Source of the DNA: Pseudoxanthomonas sp. GM95
GTDB taxonomy: Bacteria > Pseudomonadota > Gammaproteobacteria > Xanthomonadales > Xanthomonadaceae
Assembly (NCBI RefSeq): GCF_900109775.1
Contig: NZ_FOAX01000004.1
Location: forward strand, 62,001-126,000
Length of the DNA stretch: 64,000 nucleotides
Direction: 5' to 3'
Below, piece by piece: positions 19,150 through 28,787 of the stretch. Position 1 is the first letter of the stretch. Every line of letters begins with the position of its first letter. The position numbers were made by a program, and so were the translations under genes. The notes under the pieces were generated by a model. That model did no database searches, was not told the DNA's origin, and saw only the letters and a list, made by a program, of their open reading frames with translations.

Positions 19150-19944
19150 ATGAAGACCCGTTACATCCTGGCCCTGGTGGCCCTGTTGCCCGTGCTGGCC
19201 GCCTGCTCCAAGCCCGAGACCGCCGCGCCCGCCGCCGATGCCGCCCCAGCCACCAGCGCCCCGGCCGCGAGCACGCCCGCCGCCGGCGATGCCGCCGCTG
19301 CTGCGCCTGCCCAGGCCGCCGCCGAAGCGCCTAACAACAATCCGCCGGTCGTGCCCGATGGCCCGGCGCCGGTGGAAGGCACCGACTACACGGTGATCGC
19401 CGATGGCCAGCCCTTCGAGCCAGCCGACGGCAAGATCGAAGTGGCCGAAGCGTTCAACTACATCTGCCCGGCCTGCGCGCAGTTCGAGCCGCTGTTCAAC
19501 CAGTGGAAGGCCAAGGAGCCCTCGGACGTGCGCGTGGTCTACGTGCCGGCGCAGTTCCGCCCGGACTTCCGCGACTACGCCAAGGTGTACTACGCCGCCC
19601 AGGCCCTGGGCATCGACAAGCAGAGCCACGACGCGATCTTCAAGGCGATCCACCAGGACAAGACGCTGCCGGGTGAAGGCCAGAGCATCGACCTGGACAA
19701 GATCGCCCAGTGGTACACCCAGTACGGCGTGACCGCTGATCAGTTCAAGCAGACCATGGGCAGCTTTGCCGTGGCCGGCAAGATGAGCAAGGCCAACCAG
19801 TTCCTGATGCGTGCCCAGATCGGCGGCACGCCGTCGGTGATCGTGGCCGGCAAGTACCTGGTCAAGGGCAAGAGCTATTCGGACTTCCTGCGCATCACCG
19901 ACCACCTGATCGCGCGCGAGCGCCAGGCGGCCGGCGCCAAGTAA
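19150..19944 (+). CDS. DsbA-like thiol:disulfide oxidoreductase with Ala/Pro linker (lipoprotein)
   Basis: A 264-residue paralogue of the preceding protein. The lipobox is VLAAC. An Ala/Pro-rich linker of about 55 residues then spaces the catalytic domain from the membrane. The active site is CPAC in FNYICPACAQFEP, and the cis-proline loop is IGGTPSVIV. The two paralogues differ in their active-site dipeptides (IH versus PA), so their redox potentials and client sets probably differ. The ATG at 19150 directly precedes the signal peptide MKTRYILALVALLPVL. Confidence 0.9.
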   Translation: MKTRYILALVALLPVLAACSKPETAAPAADAAPATSAPAASTPAAGDAAAAAPAQAAAEAPNNNPPVVPDGPAPVEGTDYTVIADGQPFEPADGKIEVAEAFNYICPACAQFEPLFNQWKAKEPSDVRVVYVPAQFRPDFRDYAKVYYAAQALGIDKQSHDAIFKAIHQDKTLPGEGQSIDLDKIAQWYTQYGVTADQFKQTMGSFAVAGKMSKANQFLMRAQIGGTPSVIVAGKYLVKGKSYSDFLRITDHLIARERQAAGAK

Positions 19945-19954
19945 GGCGTCGCTG

Positions 19955-20731
19955 ATGTCCGAGTCTGCCGCTTCGCCACGCCGGTTGCGGATGTTGAGTG
20001 CCAACATCCAGGCCGGCTCCAGCACCCGCCGCTACAGCGACTACTTCACCCGGAGCTGGTCGCATGCGCTGCCGGTGGGCGCCAAGCGCACCAGCCTGGA
20101 TGCGATCGCCGAACTGGCCGGCGGGCACGACATCGTCGGGCTGCAGGAGGCCGATCCCGGCAGCCTGCGGTCCGGTTTCACCAACCAGACCCATTACGTG
20201 GCGCAGCGGGCCGGCTTCGAATACTGGAGCCACCAGCCCAACCGCAACGTGGCCCGCGTGGCCGGCAGCGCCAACGGCCTGCTGAGCAAGCTGGAGCCGG
20301 TCAAGATTGCCATGCATCCGCTGCCCGGCCGCATCGCCGGGCGCGGCGTGCTGCTGGCACATTTTGGCGAAGGCGACGATGGACTGGTGGTGGCTGTGGC
20401 GCACCTGTCGCTGGGCAACGGCTCGCGCCGGATGCAGCTGGGTTTCATCGCCGAGCTGCTGGCCCCGCACAAGCATTCGGTACTGATGGGCGACTTCAAC
20501 TGCGTGCCCGACGTGCCGGAAATGGATTTGCTGTATTCGCGCACGCACCTGCGTCCGCCGAGTTTCTGCGTGCCGACGTTCCCTTCTTGGCGCCCGCAGC
20601 GCGCGATCGACCACATCCTGGTCACCGACCATCTGGTCCATGCCAACGCACGGGCGATGCCGGCCGCATTTTCCGATCATCTGGCGCTGGCGCTGGAGAT
20701 CGACGTGCCCGCGCAAGCCTTGCAGCAGTAG
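19955..20731 (+). CDS. Endonuclease/exonuclease/phosphatase (EEP) family protein
   Basis: A 258-residue metal-dependent hydrolase of the EEP fold. Conserved pieces in order are LSANIQAG, the catalytic glutamate in VGLQEADPG, a histidine in VAHLSLG, the GDFN motif and the C-terminal SDHLALALEI. There is no signal peptide. The family includes DNases, phosphodiesterases and sphingomyelinase-like enzymes, and I cannot assign a substrate. It starts 10 bases after the second dsbA-like gene and is probably co-transcribed with it. Confidence 0.85.
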   Translation: MSESAASPRRLRMLSANIQAGSSTRRYSDYFTRSWSHALPVGAKRTSLDAIAELAGGHDIVGLQEADPGSLRSGFTNQTHYVAQRAGFEYWSHQPNRNVARVAGSANGLLSKLEPVKIAMHPLPGRIAGRGVLLAHFGEGDDGLVVAVAHLSLGNGSRRMQLGFIAELLAPHKHSVLMGDFNCVPDVPEMDLLYSRTHLRPPSFCVPTFPSWRPQRAIDHILVTDHLVHANARAMPAAFSDHLALALEIDVPAQALQQ

Positions 20732-20744
20732 GGCTTTCCACTGT

Positions 20745-20762
20745 GGGAGTCGGTTCAGCGGC
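20745..20762 (+). repeat. Degenerate half of a REP-like element
   Basis: GGGAGTCGGTTCAGCGGC, just after the EEP gene, resembles the left arm of the long palindrome at 43247-43310 (GGGAG-N4-TTCAGCGGC). No matching right arm is seen, so this looks like a decayed or half copy. Confidence 0.4.
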
Positions 20763-20810
20763 TGGCCCATGCAAAATCCGATTCATGCGGGCCTGCTTAT
20801 CATCACGGGC

Positions 20811-22766
20811 ATGATCCGCATTGCCCTGCTCACGACCCTGACCGCGCTGTGCTGCGCGGCCCCGCTGGCCCACGCACAGGACCTGGACGCACAACGTCCG
20901 CTGGTGCGCGATGCCCTGCAGGCGGCCGAACGCGGCCAGCTCTCGCCGCTGCAGAATCCGACGCTGGATAACAGCCCGGTGCGCGGCTGGATCGAGTTCG
21001 CCCAGCTCAAGTACGCCATCGACACGGTGGGCAACGCGCAGGCGCAGGATTTCCTCAAGCGCTATGCGAACCAGCCGGTCGCCACCGCGTTCCGCAGTGC
21101 CTGGCTGCCGGCGCTGGCGCGCCGCAAGGACTGGAACGCGCTGCTGGCTAACTGGCAGCCCACCGACAACACCGGCCTGCGCTGCGCGCGCCTGCAGGCG
21201 CTGTGGGTACAGGGCAAGGGCGACGCAGCCTGGACCAAGGACGCACAAGACTTGTGGCGCGCGGCGGCCAAGCCGCTGCCCGATGGCTGCGATCCGGTGT
21301 TCGCCGCGCTCACCGCGGAAGGCCAGCTCAGCGATGCGTTGCGCTGGGAGCGCATCGACGCGGCCGCGGCTGCAGGCCAGACCGCGGTGATGCGCGCGGC
21401 GGCCAATGGCCTGTCCAGTGGCGATCGCAGCCAGGCGATCGCCTATGCGGGCTTTCTTGATGCGCCGGCCACGCAGGGCCTGGGCTGGGACAAGTCCGAC
21501 CGCAGCCGGCAGATGGCGAGCGATGGCCTGGAACTGCTCGCGCGCAAGGACCCGGATACCGCCGAGCGCCTGCTGCCGCAGTACACGCAAAGCCTGGGCC
21601 TGACGGCAGAACAGCAGGGCCAGGTGCGTTACCAGATCGCGCTGTGGACGGTGGCGTCGTATCTGCCCGATTCGGCGCGACGCCTGGCCGCGGTGCCCGA
21701 TGGCGCCTTCGACGAGCGCTTGCACGAGTGGCAGGCGCGCGAAGCGCTCTCGCGTGGCGACTGGGCCTCGGCCCTCAAGGCGATCCGCGAGATGCCGCCG
21801 ACGCAGCGCGGCGATGCGCGCTGGGAATGGTTCGAGGCGCGCATGCTCGACAAGACCGGCCAGCCGGGCCAGGCCCGCACGCTATACGCCGAGGCCGCCA
21901 AGACGGCGACCTTCCACGGCTTCATGGCTGCCGACAAGCTCGGCCAGCCCTACGCGCTTTGTGCGCGCGAGCCGCAGGACACGCCGCAGGCCGAAGCCGC
22001 GGTCGCACGCGATCCGGCGCTGATCCGCGCGATGGAACTGTGGAAGCTGGACCGCGCCACCTGGGCCACGGCCGAGTGGAACGACGCCCTGAGCCGCTTC
22101 AACGACGACCAGCGCCGGATCGCGGTGGAAGTCGCGCGCGACAACGGCTGGTTCGATCGCGCGGTGTTCTCGCTGGGCAAGAAGCCGGACGAGTTGCAGC
22201 TCTACAGCCTGCGTTTCCCGCTGCACCACGATGCGAGCATCCGCCGCGAAGCGACGAAGAACGCGATCGATCCGGCCTGGGTCGCGGCCGAGATCCGCGC
22301 CGAAAGCATCTTCAATCCCAACGCGCGCTCGCCGGCCAACGCGATGGGCCTGATGCAGGTCCTGCCCGGCACCGGCGCCGGCGTGGCCCAGCGCAACGGC
22401 ATCGCCTACGCCGGCGCGCCGAGCCTGTACGACTCCGACACCAACATCGCCATCGGCACCGCCTATCTGCGCGAACTGCTCAACAAGTACGGCACGCCGT
22501 ACGTGACCATCGCCGCCTACAACGCCGGGCCGACGCCGACGGCACGCTGGCAATCGCAGCGTCCAGGCTTCGATCCGGACGTGTGGATCGAGACCATCAG
22601 CTACAAGGAAACACGCGAGTACGTGGCGCGCGTGCTGGCCTTCAGCGTGATCTACGACTGGCGCCTCAACAAGGACGCGCTGTCGTTAAGCGATCGCATG
22701 AACGGCCGCCTCGACGGCAAGCGCAAGTCGTTTGTCTGCACCGGCGCGCAGGGCGTGGCGAACTGA
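20811..22766 (+). CDS. slt: Soluble lytic murein transglycosylase (Slt70-like)
   Basis: A 651-residue periplasmic muramidase that cleaves peptidoglycan with formation of 1,6-anhydro ends. The signal peptide ends at APLAHA. An alpha-superhelical region of about 430 residues precedes the C-terminal goose-lysozyme-like domain. The catalytic glutamate is in [13 protein letters not shown], followed by [11 protein letters not shown] and [14 protein letters not shown]. Size and architecture match Slt70. The ATG at 20811 is fixed by the signal peptide. It is followed by cca after 26 bases. Confidence 0.93.
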   Translation: MIRIALLTTLTALCCAAPLAHAQDLDAQRPLVRDALQAAERGQLSPLQNPTLDNSPVRGWIEFAQLKYAIDTVGNAQAQDFLKRYANQPVATAFRSAWLPALARRKDWNALLANWQPTDNTGLRCARLQALWVQGKGDAAWTKDAQDLWRAAAKPLPDGCDPVFAALTAEGQLSDALRWERIDAAAAAGQTAVMRAAANGLSSGDRSQAIAYAGFLDAPATQGLGWDKSDRSRQMASDGLELLARKDPDTAERLLPQYTQSLGLTAEQQGQVRYQIALWTVASYLPDSARRLAAVPDGAFDERLHEWQAREALSRGDWASALKAIREMPPTQRGDARWEWFEARMLDKTGQPGQARTLYAEAAKTATFHGFMAADKLGQPYALCAREPQDTPQAEAAVARDPALIRAMELWKLDRATWATAEWNDALSRFNDDQRRIAVEVARDNGWFDRAVFSLGKKPDELQLYSLRFPLHHDASIRREATKNAIDPAWVAAEIRAESIFNPNARSPANAMGLMQVLPGTGAGVAQRNGIAYAGAPSLYDSDTNIAIGTAYLRELLNKYGTPYVTIAAYNAGPTPTARWQSQRPGFDPDVWIETISYKETREYVARVLAFSVIYDWRLNKDALSLSDRMNGRLDGKRKSFVCTGAQGVAN

Positions 22767-22792
22767 TCAAGCCGCTCAGGCATCATGGTGCG

Positions 22793-24022
22793 ATGAAGAC
22801 CTATCTCGTCGGCGGCGCGGTCCGCGATGCCCTGCTTGGCCTGCCCGCAGGCGATCGCGACTGGGTCGTGGTTGGCGCCACGCAGGCGGAGATGGAAGCG
22901 CAGGGATTTCGCGCGGTCGGCAAGGATTTCCCGGTGTTCCTGCACCCGGAGACGCAGGAGGAATACGCGCTGGCGCGGACCGAGCGCAAGTCCGGGCGCG
23001 GCTATCGCGGCTTCGTGGTCGATGCCGATCCGTCGGTGACGCTGGAAGAAGACCTGCAGCGGCGCGACTTCACCCTCAATGCCATCGCCCGCGATGCGGA
23101 CGGCACGCTGGTCGACCCTTACGGCGGCGCGCGCGATCTCGAGGCGCGCGTGCTGCGCCATGTCGGACCGGCGTTCTCCGAAGATCCGCTGCGCGTGCTG
23201 CGTGCAGCACGCTTCATGGCGCGCTTCGCGCCGCTGGGCTTCACCGTCGCGCCGGACACGCTGGCGCTGATGCGGCAGATGGCCGACAGCGGCGAGCTGT
23301 CCACGCTGGTGCCCGAACGCGTCTGGCAGGAGCTGCGGCGTGCACTGGGATACGCCCAGCCCAGCGCGTTCCTGCGCACCCTGCACGACGCCGGCGCGCT
23401 GCGCCATGTGCTGCCAGAACTGGACGCGCTGTATGGCGTGCCGCAGCGCGCCGAGTTCCATCCGGAAATCGACACCGGCGTGCACCAGGAACTGGTCAGC
23501 GACATGGCCGCGCGCCTGGCGCCGGGCGATGACGTGATCGGTTTCGCTGCGCTCACGCACGATCTCGGCAAGGCGCTGACACCGGCGGACGTGTTGCCGC
23601 GCCATCTCGGCCACGAGCATGCCGGCCTCAAGCCGCTGCAGGCGCTGTGCGAACGGCTGAAGGTGCCCAGCGAACATCGCGAGCTGGCGACGATGGCCTG
23701 TCGCGAACACCTCAACGTGCATCGCCTGTTCGAGCTGCGCGACAGCACCGTGCACGACCTACTGGCCCGCTGCGATGCTTTTCGCAAACCCGCGCGCATC
23801 GCCCAGCTGGCCCTGGTCTGCGAATGCGACAAGCGCGGCCGTGCCGGCAGCGCCGAGGACGACTATCCGCAGGGCCGCGAACTGGTTCGCCTGCACGCCG
23901 CGGCCTGCGCCATCAACGCGCGCGATGTCGCCAGGGACGGGCTCAGCGGCCCGCAGATCGGCGAAGCCGTGCGCAACGCGCGGATCGACGCGATTGCGCA
24001 GGCACGCGCCGCATCGCGCTGA
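22793..24022 (+). CDS. cca: Multifunctional CCA tRNA nucleotidyltransferase
   Basis: A 409-residue enzyme that builds or repairs the 3' CCA of tRNAs. The class II nucleotidyltransferase head carries [13 protein letters not shown] and the metal pair in GDRDWVVVG, then the [10 protein letters not shown] block. The C-terminal HD domain, which gives phosphatase and phosphodiesterase activities in this group, has HQELVSD and LTHDLGKA. Length fits the E. coli-like multifunctional form. Confidence 0.95.
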   Translation: MKTYLVGGAVRDALLGLPAGDRDWVVVGATQAEMEAQGFRAVGKDFPVFLHPETQEEYALARTERKSGRGYRGFVVDADPSVTLEEDLQRRDFTLNAIARDADGTLVDPYGGARDLEARVLRHVGPAFSEDPLRVLRAARFMARFAPLGFTVAPDTLALMRQMADSGELSTLVPERVWQELRRALGYAQPSAFLRTLHDAGALRHVLPELDALYGVPQRAEFHPEIDTGVHQELVSDMAARLAPGDDVIGFAALTHDLGKALTPADVLPRHLGHEHAGLKPLQALCERLKVPSEHRELATMACREHLNVHRLFELRDSTVHDLLARCDAFRKPARIAQLALVCECDKRGRAGSAEDDYPQGRELVRLHAAACAINARDVARDGLSGPQIGEAVRNARIDAIAQARAASR

Positions 24023-24114
24023 GTCCTCCGCGCGACCGCAGTGATGGCCTGACCGCCGCCGGTCACACGCGGCGCCGTATGCTGGCCGCTCCGAACCGCG
24101 CAGGGAGCGATGCG

Positions 24115-24672
24115 ATGTCTCGATGGATCTTCGGGTTGATGTTGATGCTTGGCGCCGGCCAGGCGCTGGCCGACAGCTGTACGGATCAAGCGCCCAAGGC
24201 GCTGCGCACGCGGCTGGAGAGCCAGTTCCCCGACTTCACCTTCCCGCGCGAATACGACAACGCACCCGCCGACGTGGCCAATACCCGCGATCGCGGCGGC
24301 TCGTCCTGCCTGGGCGTGGCCACAGGCGATTTCGATGGCGACGACAAGGATGACCTGATCGTGGCGCTGACCGCGCTGGATGGCGAAGGGGCGATGATCG
24401 TGGCGATCCGCGACGCACAAGGCGCGGCGACCGTCCGCATGCTGGACCAGCAGCGTCGCGGACGCCGCGCGCTCACGCTGGGCCGCGGCAATCCCGGCTT
24501 GTACGAGCGCACGCGGGCCGGTGCCAATGGTCTGCGTCGCTGGTATGCCGATGGCGAAGTGGAGCGACTGGACTGCCCGAACGAGGTCGCCATCATCGGC
24601 GTGTCCGAGTCCTCGGCCCGCGCCTACTGCAGCGGCCGCGCCGGCTGGCAGTGGGTGCAGATCGCCGATTGA
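24115..24672 (+). CDS. Secreted hypothetical protein with calcium-loop-like motif
   Basis: A 185-residue exported protein of unknown function. Residues 1-20 form a signal peptide (LMLMLGAGQALA). The mature protein has several cysteines that could form disulfides (at the mature N-terminus, in SSCLG, and two in the C-terminal third). It has one acidic loop, GDFDGDDKDDLIV, resembling the calcium-binding turn of FG-GAP and EF-hand repeats. Only a single such repeat is seen. Repeat-type calcium binding is therefore possible but not secure. It is convergent with the LysR gene. Confidence 0.68.
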   Translation: MSRWIFGLMLMLGAGQALADSCTDQAPKALRTRLESQFPDFTFPREYDNAPADVANTRDRGGSSCLGVATGDFDGDDKDDLIVALTALDGEGAMIVAIRDAQGAATVRMLDQQRRGRRALTLGRGNPGLYERTRAGANGLRRWYADGEVERLDCPNEVAIIGVSESSARAYCSGRAGWQWVQIAD

Positions 24673-24681
24673 GAGGCGGGG

Positions 24682-25587
24682 TCAGTCTGACTCGCCCAGC
24701 TGGGCGAAGAAGCCGCTCAGGGCCGGCGAACGCGGGCGATTGATCAGTTCCAGGCGATAGAGCGGCCGCTGCATCGGTGGGCCATCGGGCAGTGTCAGCG
24801 CGCGCAGCTTGCCGACCGAGATCAGGTCGGCGACCACGGCCGCGGGCAGGATCGCCACGCCATCGCCGGCCGCCACGGCGCGGGCGATGGCCTCGTTGCT
24901 GCCGATCTCCAGCGTGCGCGCCGTCGCGATGCCACGTGCTTCCAGCAGGGTCTGCGCAACTTCGCGCGTGCCCGAGCCGGGCTCGCGCACCAGCCAGCGC
25001 TGCGCCGCCAGCTGCTTTGCGCTGGCGCGTCGCGACGCGCCCAAGGACGAGGACGCTGCCACCACCGCCTGCAACGGTTCGTCGCGCCAGCGCGTGGCGA
25101 CGATGCGTTCGTCATGCGGCGGGCCTTCGACGAAGCCGGCGTCGATCCGGCAATCGACCAGCGCATTGGCGATCTCGCCGGTGTTGCCCACCACAAGCGC
25201 GCTGTCCAGCTGCGGGTACTGCGCCACGTGCCGGGCGAATACGTCCGACAGCCAGTACGCGGCGACGGTGGTGCTGGCGCCGATGCGCAGGCCGCCGCGA
25301 CGCAGGCCAACGCGTTCGCGCACTTCTTCCAGCGCCGCGCGCTCCATCGCGAAGATGCCGCGCGCATGGCGATACAGCGCCTGGCCGCCGTCGGTCAGGC
25401 GCACGCCGCGGCCGCCGGACCGGTCGATCAGCGGCAGGTCGAGCTGGCTTTCCAGCTCGCGCAGCGCCTTGGACACCGCCGACTGGCTGACGAACAGCGC
25501 CTCGGCCGCGCGGGAAAACCCGTTGTGCTCCACCACCGCGGAGAACACGCGCAACAGGTGCAGGTTCAAGCCATGAGTTGAATTCAT
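24682..25587 (-). CDS. LysR-family regulator, probable YeiH controller
   Basis: A 301-residue LysR regulator. The winged helix-turn-helix covers residues 8-65 (FSRAAEALFVSQSAVSKALRELESQL). The remainder is a periplasmic-binding-protein-like effector domain with GSGTREVAQ. It is divergent from the YeiH family transporter with 48 bases between starts, the same pairing as yeiE-yeiH in enterobacteria. Control of the transporter is the likely role. The ligand is not evident, though sulfur compounds are suggested for relatives. Confidence 0.87.
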   Translation of the reverse strand: MNSTHGLNLHLLRVFSAVVEHNGFSRAAEALFVSQSAVSKALRELESQLDLPLIDRSGGRGVRLTDGGQALYRHARGIFAMERAALEEVRERVGLRRGGLRIGASTTVAAYWLSDVFARHVAQYPQLDSALVVGNTGEIANALVDCRIDAGFVEGPPHDERIVATRWRDEPLQAVVAASSSLGASRRASAKQLAAQRWLVREPGSGTREVAQTLLEARGIATARTLEIGSNEAIARAVAAGDGVAILPAAVVADLISVGKLRALTLPDGPPMQRPLYRLELINRPRSPALSGFFAQLGESD

Positions 25588-25635
25588 GGAAAGTTGAAAA
25601 TGATGTATTGGACGCATTCTAGCCGCAGGCGGAGC

Positions 25636-26721
25636 ATGGCCGCATCTCCTCGCTACCCGGACGCCGCCGCCATGTCCAGCACTGCCGCCCCTGCGCACAC
25701 CACCCTGCTCCGCCGCCCCGGCTTCTGGCCCGGGCTGCTGCTGGTGCTGCTGATCGCGCTGGCCGGCATCGGCCTGTCCAACCTGGCGTGGGCCAAGACC
25801 GCCGGCCTGAGCGCGCTGACCCTGGCGATCGTGATGGGCATCGTGCTGGGCAACAGCGTCTTCCCCAGTATCGCCGCGCAGACCGGCACCGGCGTGGACT
25901 ACGCCAAGGCGATGCTGCTGCGCGCCGGCATCGTGCTGTACGGCTTCCGCGTGACCTTTCAGGACGTGCTGGGCGTGGGCGTGGCCGGCCTGGTGATCGA
26001 CTTGGTGGTGGTAGCCGGCGTGTTCTGTTCGGCCACCTGGATCGGCACGCGCATCCTGAAGCTGGACCGCGAGTCGGCCATGCTGATCGGCGCCGGCAGT
26101 GCCATCTGCGGCGCCGCCGCGGTGCTGGCCGCCGAGCCGGTGATCAAGGCACCCGCGCACAAGGTCTCGGTCGCCGTGGCCACGGTGGTGGTGTTCGGCA
26201 CGCTGGCGATGTTTCTGTATCCCTGGATGTACCCGCTGCTGGGTCTGGACGCGCATGCCTATGGCGTGTACGCAGGTTCGACCATCCATGAGGTCGCCCA
26301 GGTCGTGGTCGCCGGGCGCGGCGTCAGCGAGGAAGCCGGCGCAGCTGCGGTGATCGAGAAGATGCTGCGGGTGATGATGCTGGCGCCGTTCCTGCTGGCC
26401 CTGGGCGCCTGGCTGCGCCGCGGCAGCAAGACCAGCGAAGGCGGCAGCACGCCGCTGACGATCCCGTGGTTTGCGCTGCTGTTCGTGCTGGTCGCCGGCT
26501 TCAACTCGCTGCACCTGCTGTCCAAGCCGGTGGTCGACGCGATCCTGATGCTGGACACGCTGCTGCTGGCGATGGCGATGGCCGCCCTCGGCCTGCGCAC
26601 GCACTGGGGCTCGATCAAGCAGGCCGGCACCAAGCCGCTGCTGCTGGCGGCAATCCTGTGGGTGCTGTTGATCGGTGGGGGGTATGGGTTGAATCGGGTG
26701 GTGATGGCGCTGTTGGGGTGA
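25636..26721 (+). CDS. yeiH: YeiH/UPF0324 family putative sulfate exporter
   Basis: A polytopic inner-membrane protein of about 361 residues with ten or eleven hydrophobic segments. Family blocks seen are ALTLAIVMGIVLGNSVFP, AMLLRAGIVLYGFRVT, MLIGAGSAICGAAAV, TIHEVAQVVVAG and AMAALGLRTHWG. The family is annotated as putative sulfate exporters on limited evidence. The start is uncertain: 25636 (MAASPRYP) and 25672 (MSSTAAP) are both possible, and neither has an ideal ribosome binding site. An ATG at 25594 is too close to the LysR start to be likely. Confidence 0.85.
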   Translation: MAASPRYPDAAAMSSTAAPAHTTLLRRPGFWPGLLLVLLIALAGIGLSNLAWAKTAGLSALTLAIVMGIVLGNSVFPSIAAQTGTGVDYAKAMLLRAGIVLYGFRVTFQDVLGVGVAGLVIDLVVVAGVFCSATWIGTRILKLDRESAMLIGAGSAICGAAAVLAAEPVIKAPAHKVSVAVATVVVFGTLAMFLYPWMYPLLGLDAHAYGVYAGSTIHEVAQVVVAGRGVSEEAGAAAVIEKMLRVMMLAPFLLALGAWLRRGSKTSEGGSTPLTIPWFALLFVLVAGFNSLHLLSKPVVDAILMLDTLLLAMAMAALGLRTHWGSIKQAGTKPLLLAAILWVLLIGGGYGLNRVVMALLG

Positions 26722-26837
26722 AGCTTGGCGCTGTTGCTATTGCCTCTGCTTGCGCCTTCGCTGTTGCCTTGGACCTTCGCTTCAACTGACCGAGCCGTCA
26801 AAGCACGTCGAGCACCGGAGCCTGAGCAGGCCGAAGA

Positions 26838-26996
26838 GGCGCGGGTGTTTGAGCGAAGCGAGTTCCCGCGCCGTGCCTGAGCAGGCGAGGAGCGCAGGGG
26901 ACCGATGCGGAGCATCGGCGTGCGTCCGGCGAGAAGCGGTTTTGCTTCCTTTTGCCGCGACAAAAGGAAGTCGCGCCCATCGGGCGTGAAAGCTTT
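26838..26996 (-). repeat. Structured intergenic repeat, copy A
   Basis: A 159-bp element read on the minus strand, inverted relative to copy B. From AAAGCTTTC it folds into four hairpins. H0 is CGCCC/GGGCG (26974-26986). H1 is a 10-bp stem CTTCCTTTTG/CAAAAGGAAG with loop TCGCGG (26945-26970). H2 is CCGATGC/GCATCGG with a 3-base loop (26902-26918). H3 is GGCGCGGG/CCCGCGCC with a 19-base loop (26838-26872). The spacer CAAAACCGCTTCTCGCCGGA between H1 and H2 is identical in both copies. Confidence 0.82.
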
Positions 26997-27059
26997 TGAT
27001 CCTGCTTGCGGCTTCAAGCTCGCTCGGCAGGAGAGAAACTTCAGAACAACGGAAAGTGC

Positions 27060-27219
27060 AAAGCTTTCGCGCCGCTTCGCGGCACGAGTGACTTTTGTCG
27101 CGGCAAAAGTCACCAAAACCGCTTCTCGCCGGACACTCGCCGCCGCTGCGCGGCGGTGCCCTGCGCTTCTCGAAGAAGACGGCACGTCGCCCAAACTCGC
27201 TTCGCTCAGACAGGGCGAC
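27060..27219 (+). repeat. Structured intergenic repeat, copy B
   Basis: A 160-bp element facing copy A across a 63-bp centre. It has the same four-hairpin order with different stem sequences. H0 is GCCGC/GCGGC (27071-27083). H1 is GTGACTTTTG/CAAAAGTCAC with loop TCGCGG (27088-27113). H2 is CCGCCGC/GCGGCGG (27140-27156). H3 is GTCGCCC/GGGCGAC with a 20-base loop (27186-27219). Loops and spacers are conserved while stems covary, which points to selection on structure. A further partial H3-loop-like sequence lies at 27250-27272. Confidence 0.82.
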
Positions 27220-27338
27220 TCCGCGGCCGTCTCCTTCTCCGATGCTCGGCTCGCTTTACGGCTCAGACAGGGGAAGCAAAGAGCCAAAACAAAGCAGATC
27301 AACGACAACGGCGCAAATTCTGCCGGCACCGTCATTCG

Positions 27339-28787
27339 TCACGATGCCGGCACCCCCGCCACAACATCACTCCCACCCAACGCCTGATACAGCGTCACAT
27401 CCGCCACCAGCTGATTCAGCCGCACCTGCGCCAGCGAGAGCTCCGAACTGCGCAGCGTCTGCTGCGCATCCAGCCAGGTGCGCAGGTCGGTGGCGCCGAC
27501 CTGGTAGCGGACCTGGTACATGCGCGCCACGTCCTGCGCCGCTTCGAACGACTTGCGCGAGGACGCGACCTGCTGGGCCAGTTGCTCGCGGGAGGACAGT
27601 GCGTTGTCCACTTCGCTCAGCGCGGTATAGAGCGTCGTGCGGAAATCGCTGGCGGCGATCTCATACGAGGTGCCCGCGATCTCAGTGTTGAGCTGGGCCT
27701 GGCGCACGTTGAGGAACGGCAGGCTCAGGCCCGCGCCGAGCGTGCCGATCGGGTTCTTGACCACATCGGCCAGCGAGGTGCTGCTGCCGCTGACCGAGCC
27801 GGTCAGCGAGAACGCCGGGTAGTAGCTGCGCGCGGTGGCCTTGATGCTCGCCAGCGATTCGCGCAAGCGCAGCTCGGCCGCGCGCAGGTCGGGGCGACGG
27901 CCCAGTAGGTCGGCGGGCACGCCTTCGGCCAATGCGGGGCTGGTCGCGGCGTCGAGGTTCTGCGGTTCGTCGGCCTGCGGCCACGGCGTGCCGTCCAGCA
28001 GCACGGTGAGGGCGTTGCGCACTTCCACGCGCTGCTGCACCAGCTGGCTCTGTGCGGTGCGCTGGCTTTCCAGGTTCTGTTCGGCCTCGCGCACTTCCAG
28101 GCGCGAGACGTTGCCGGCGTCGAACTGCACGCGCACCAGGTCCAGCGCCTGCTGCAGGTAATCCAGGTTGGCCTGGCCGGCCACGATGCTCTGGTTGAGA
28201 TAGGCTAGCGTCCAGTACTGCTGGCAGACTTCGCCGACCAGCGCGAGCGCGGTGTTCTCGCGGTCTTCGGCCGTGGCCTTGGCTTCCCACGCGGCCACAT
28301 CGCGCTCGGCGCGCAGGCGGCCCCACAGGTCGACCTCCCAGCTCAGGCCAACGCTGGCGCTGGACGACTTCTGCAGGCTGCCGTGCGTGTCGAGCTGGCG
28401 CGAGCCGCCGCTGCTGAGGTTGCTGGTCACCGAAGGCCACAGATCGGTCTCGGCCAGCCCAGCCTGCAGCCGCGCCTGGCGCAGAGTCAGTCCAGCCGAG
28501 GCGAGGTTGGCGTTGACCTGCAGTGCCTGGCTGACCATCCGATCAAGCCGCGCATCGCCGAAGCCCCGCCACCAGGCGTCGTCGCCGATGTTGCGCGCCG
28601 GCCAGGTGACGTCGGTTTCCAGCGGCTGGCTGGGCGCGTTGATCGCGGCATCGCCGCGGCCGAAGTGGTCGGCCACAGCCAGCGGAGCGGCGCGGTAGTC
28701 GCCGATGCTGGCGCAGGCCGAGAGCGTGGCGGCGATCGCCAGCGACAGGCCGGCGGTCCGCAGGAAAGAGAATGTCTTCATGTTCAT
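27339..28787 (-). CDS. NodT/OprM-type outer membrane efflux lipoprotein
   Basis: A 482-residue outer membrane factor that forms the exit duct of a tripartite exporter. The signal peptide ends in a lipobox (LSACAS), and two OEP repeats follow. Typical pieces are [29 protein letters not shown] and [15 protein letters not shown]. It is the last gene of macA-macB-OMF. Its ATG at 28787 overlaps the macB stop (ATGA), so translation is coupled. A second in-frame ATG at 28781 is a minor alternative. Confidence 0.92.
   Translation of the reverse strand: MNMKTFSFLRTAGLSLAIAATLSACASIGDYRAAPLAVADHFGRGDAAINAPSQPLETDVTWPARNIGDDAWWRGFGDARLDRMVSQALQVNANLASAGLTLRQARLQAGLAETDLWPSVTSNLSSGGSRQLDTHGSLQKSSSASVGLSWEVDLWGRLRAERDVAAWEAKATAEDRENTALALVGEVCQQYWTLAYLNQSIVAGQANLDYLQQALDLVRVQFDAGNVSRLEVREAEQNLESQRTAQSQLVQQRVEVRNALTVLLDGTPWPQADEPQNLDAATSPALAEGVPADLLGRRPDLRAAELRLRESLASIKATARSYYPAFSLTGSVSGSSTSLADVVKNPIGTLGAGLSLPFLNVRQAQLNTEIAGTSYEIAASDFRTTLYTALSEVDNALSSREQLAQQVASSRKSFEAAQDVARMYQVRYQVGATDLRTWLDAQQTLRSSELSLAQVRLNQLVADVTLYQALGGSDVVAGVPAS

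Larger units (their letters stand above)
26722..27338. other. Gene-free convergent region carrying the inverted repeat pair
   Basis: This 617-bp junction lies between the 3' ends of yeiH and the outer membrane factor gene. Besides the two structured repeats it contains no credible gene. Open frames here encode Arg/Ser-rich strings of a type that recurs as short hypothetical proteins in related genomes, because the repeat itself is translatable. The hairpins could act as a bidirectional transcription barrier. Confidence 0.7.

Noticed and set aside
26798-27335. Short Arg/Ser-rich open frames in the gene-free region
   Set aside because: They come from translating the hairpin repeat. Both copies are readable in the same relative frame, but conservation is in stem pairing and loops, not in a protein signature.
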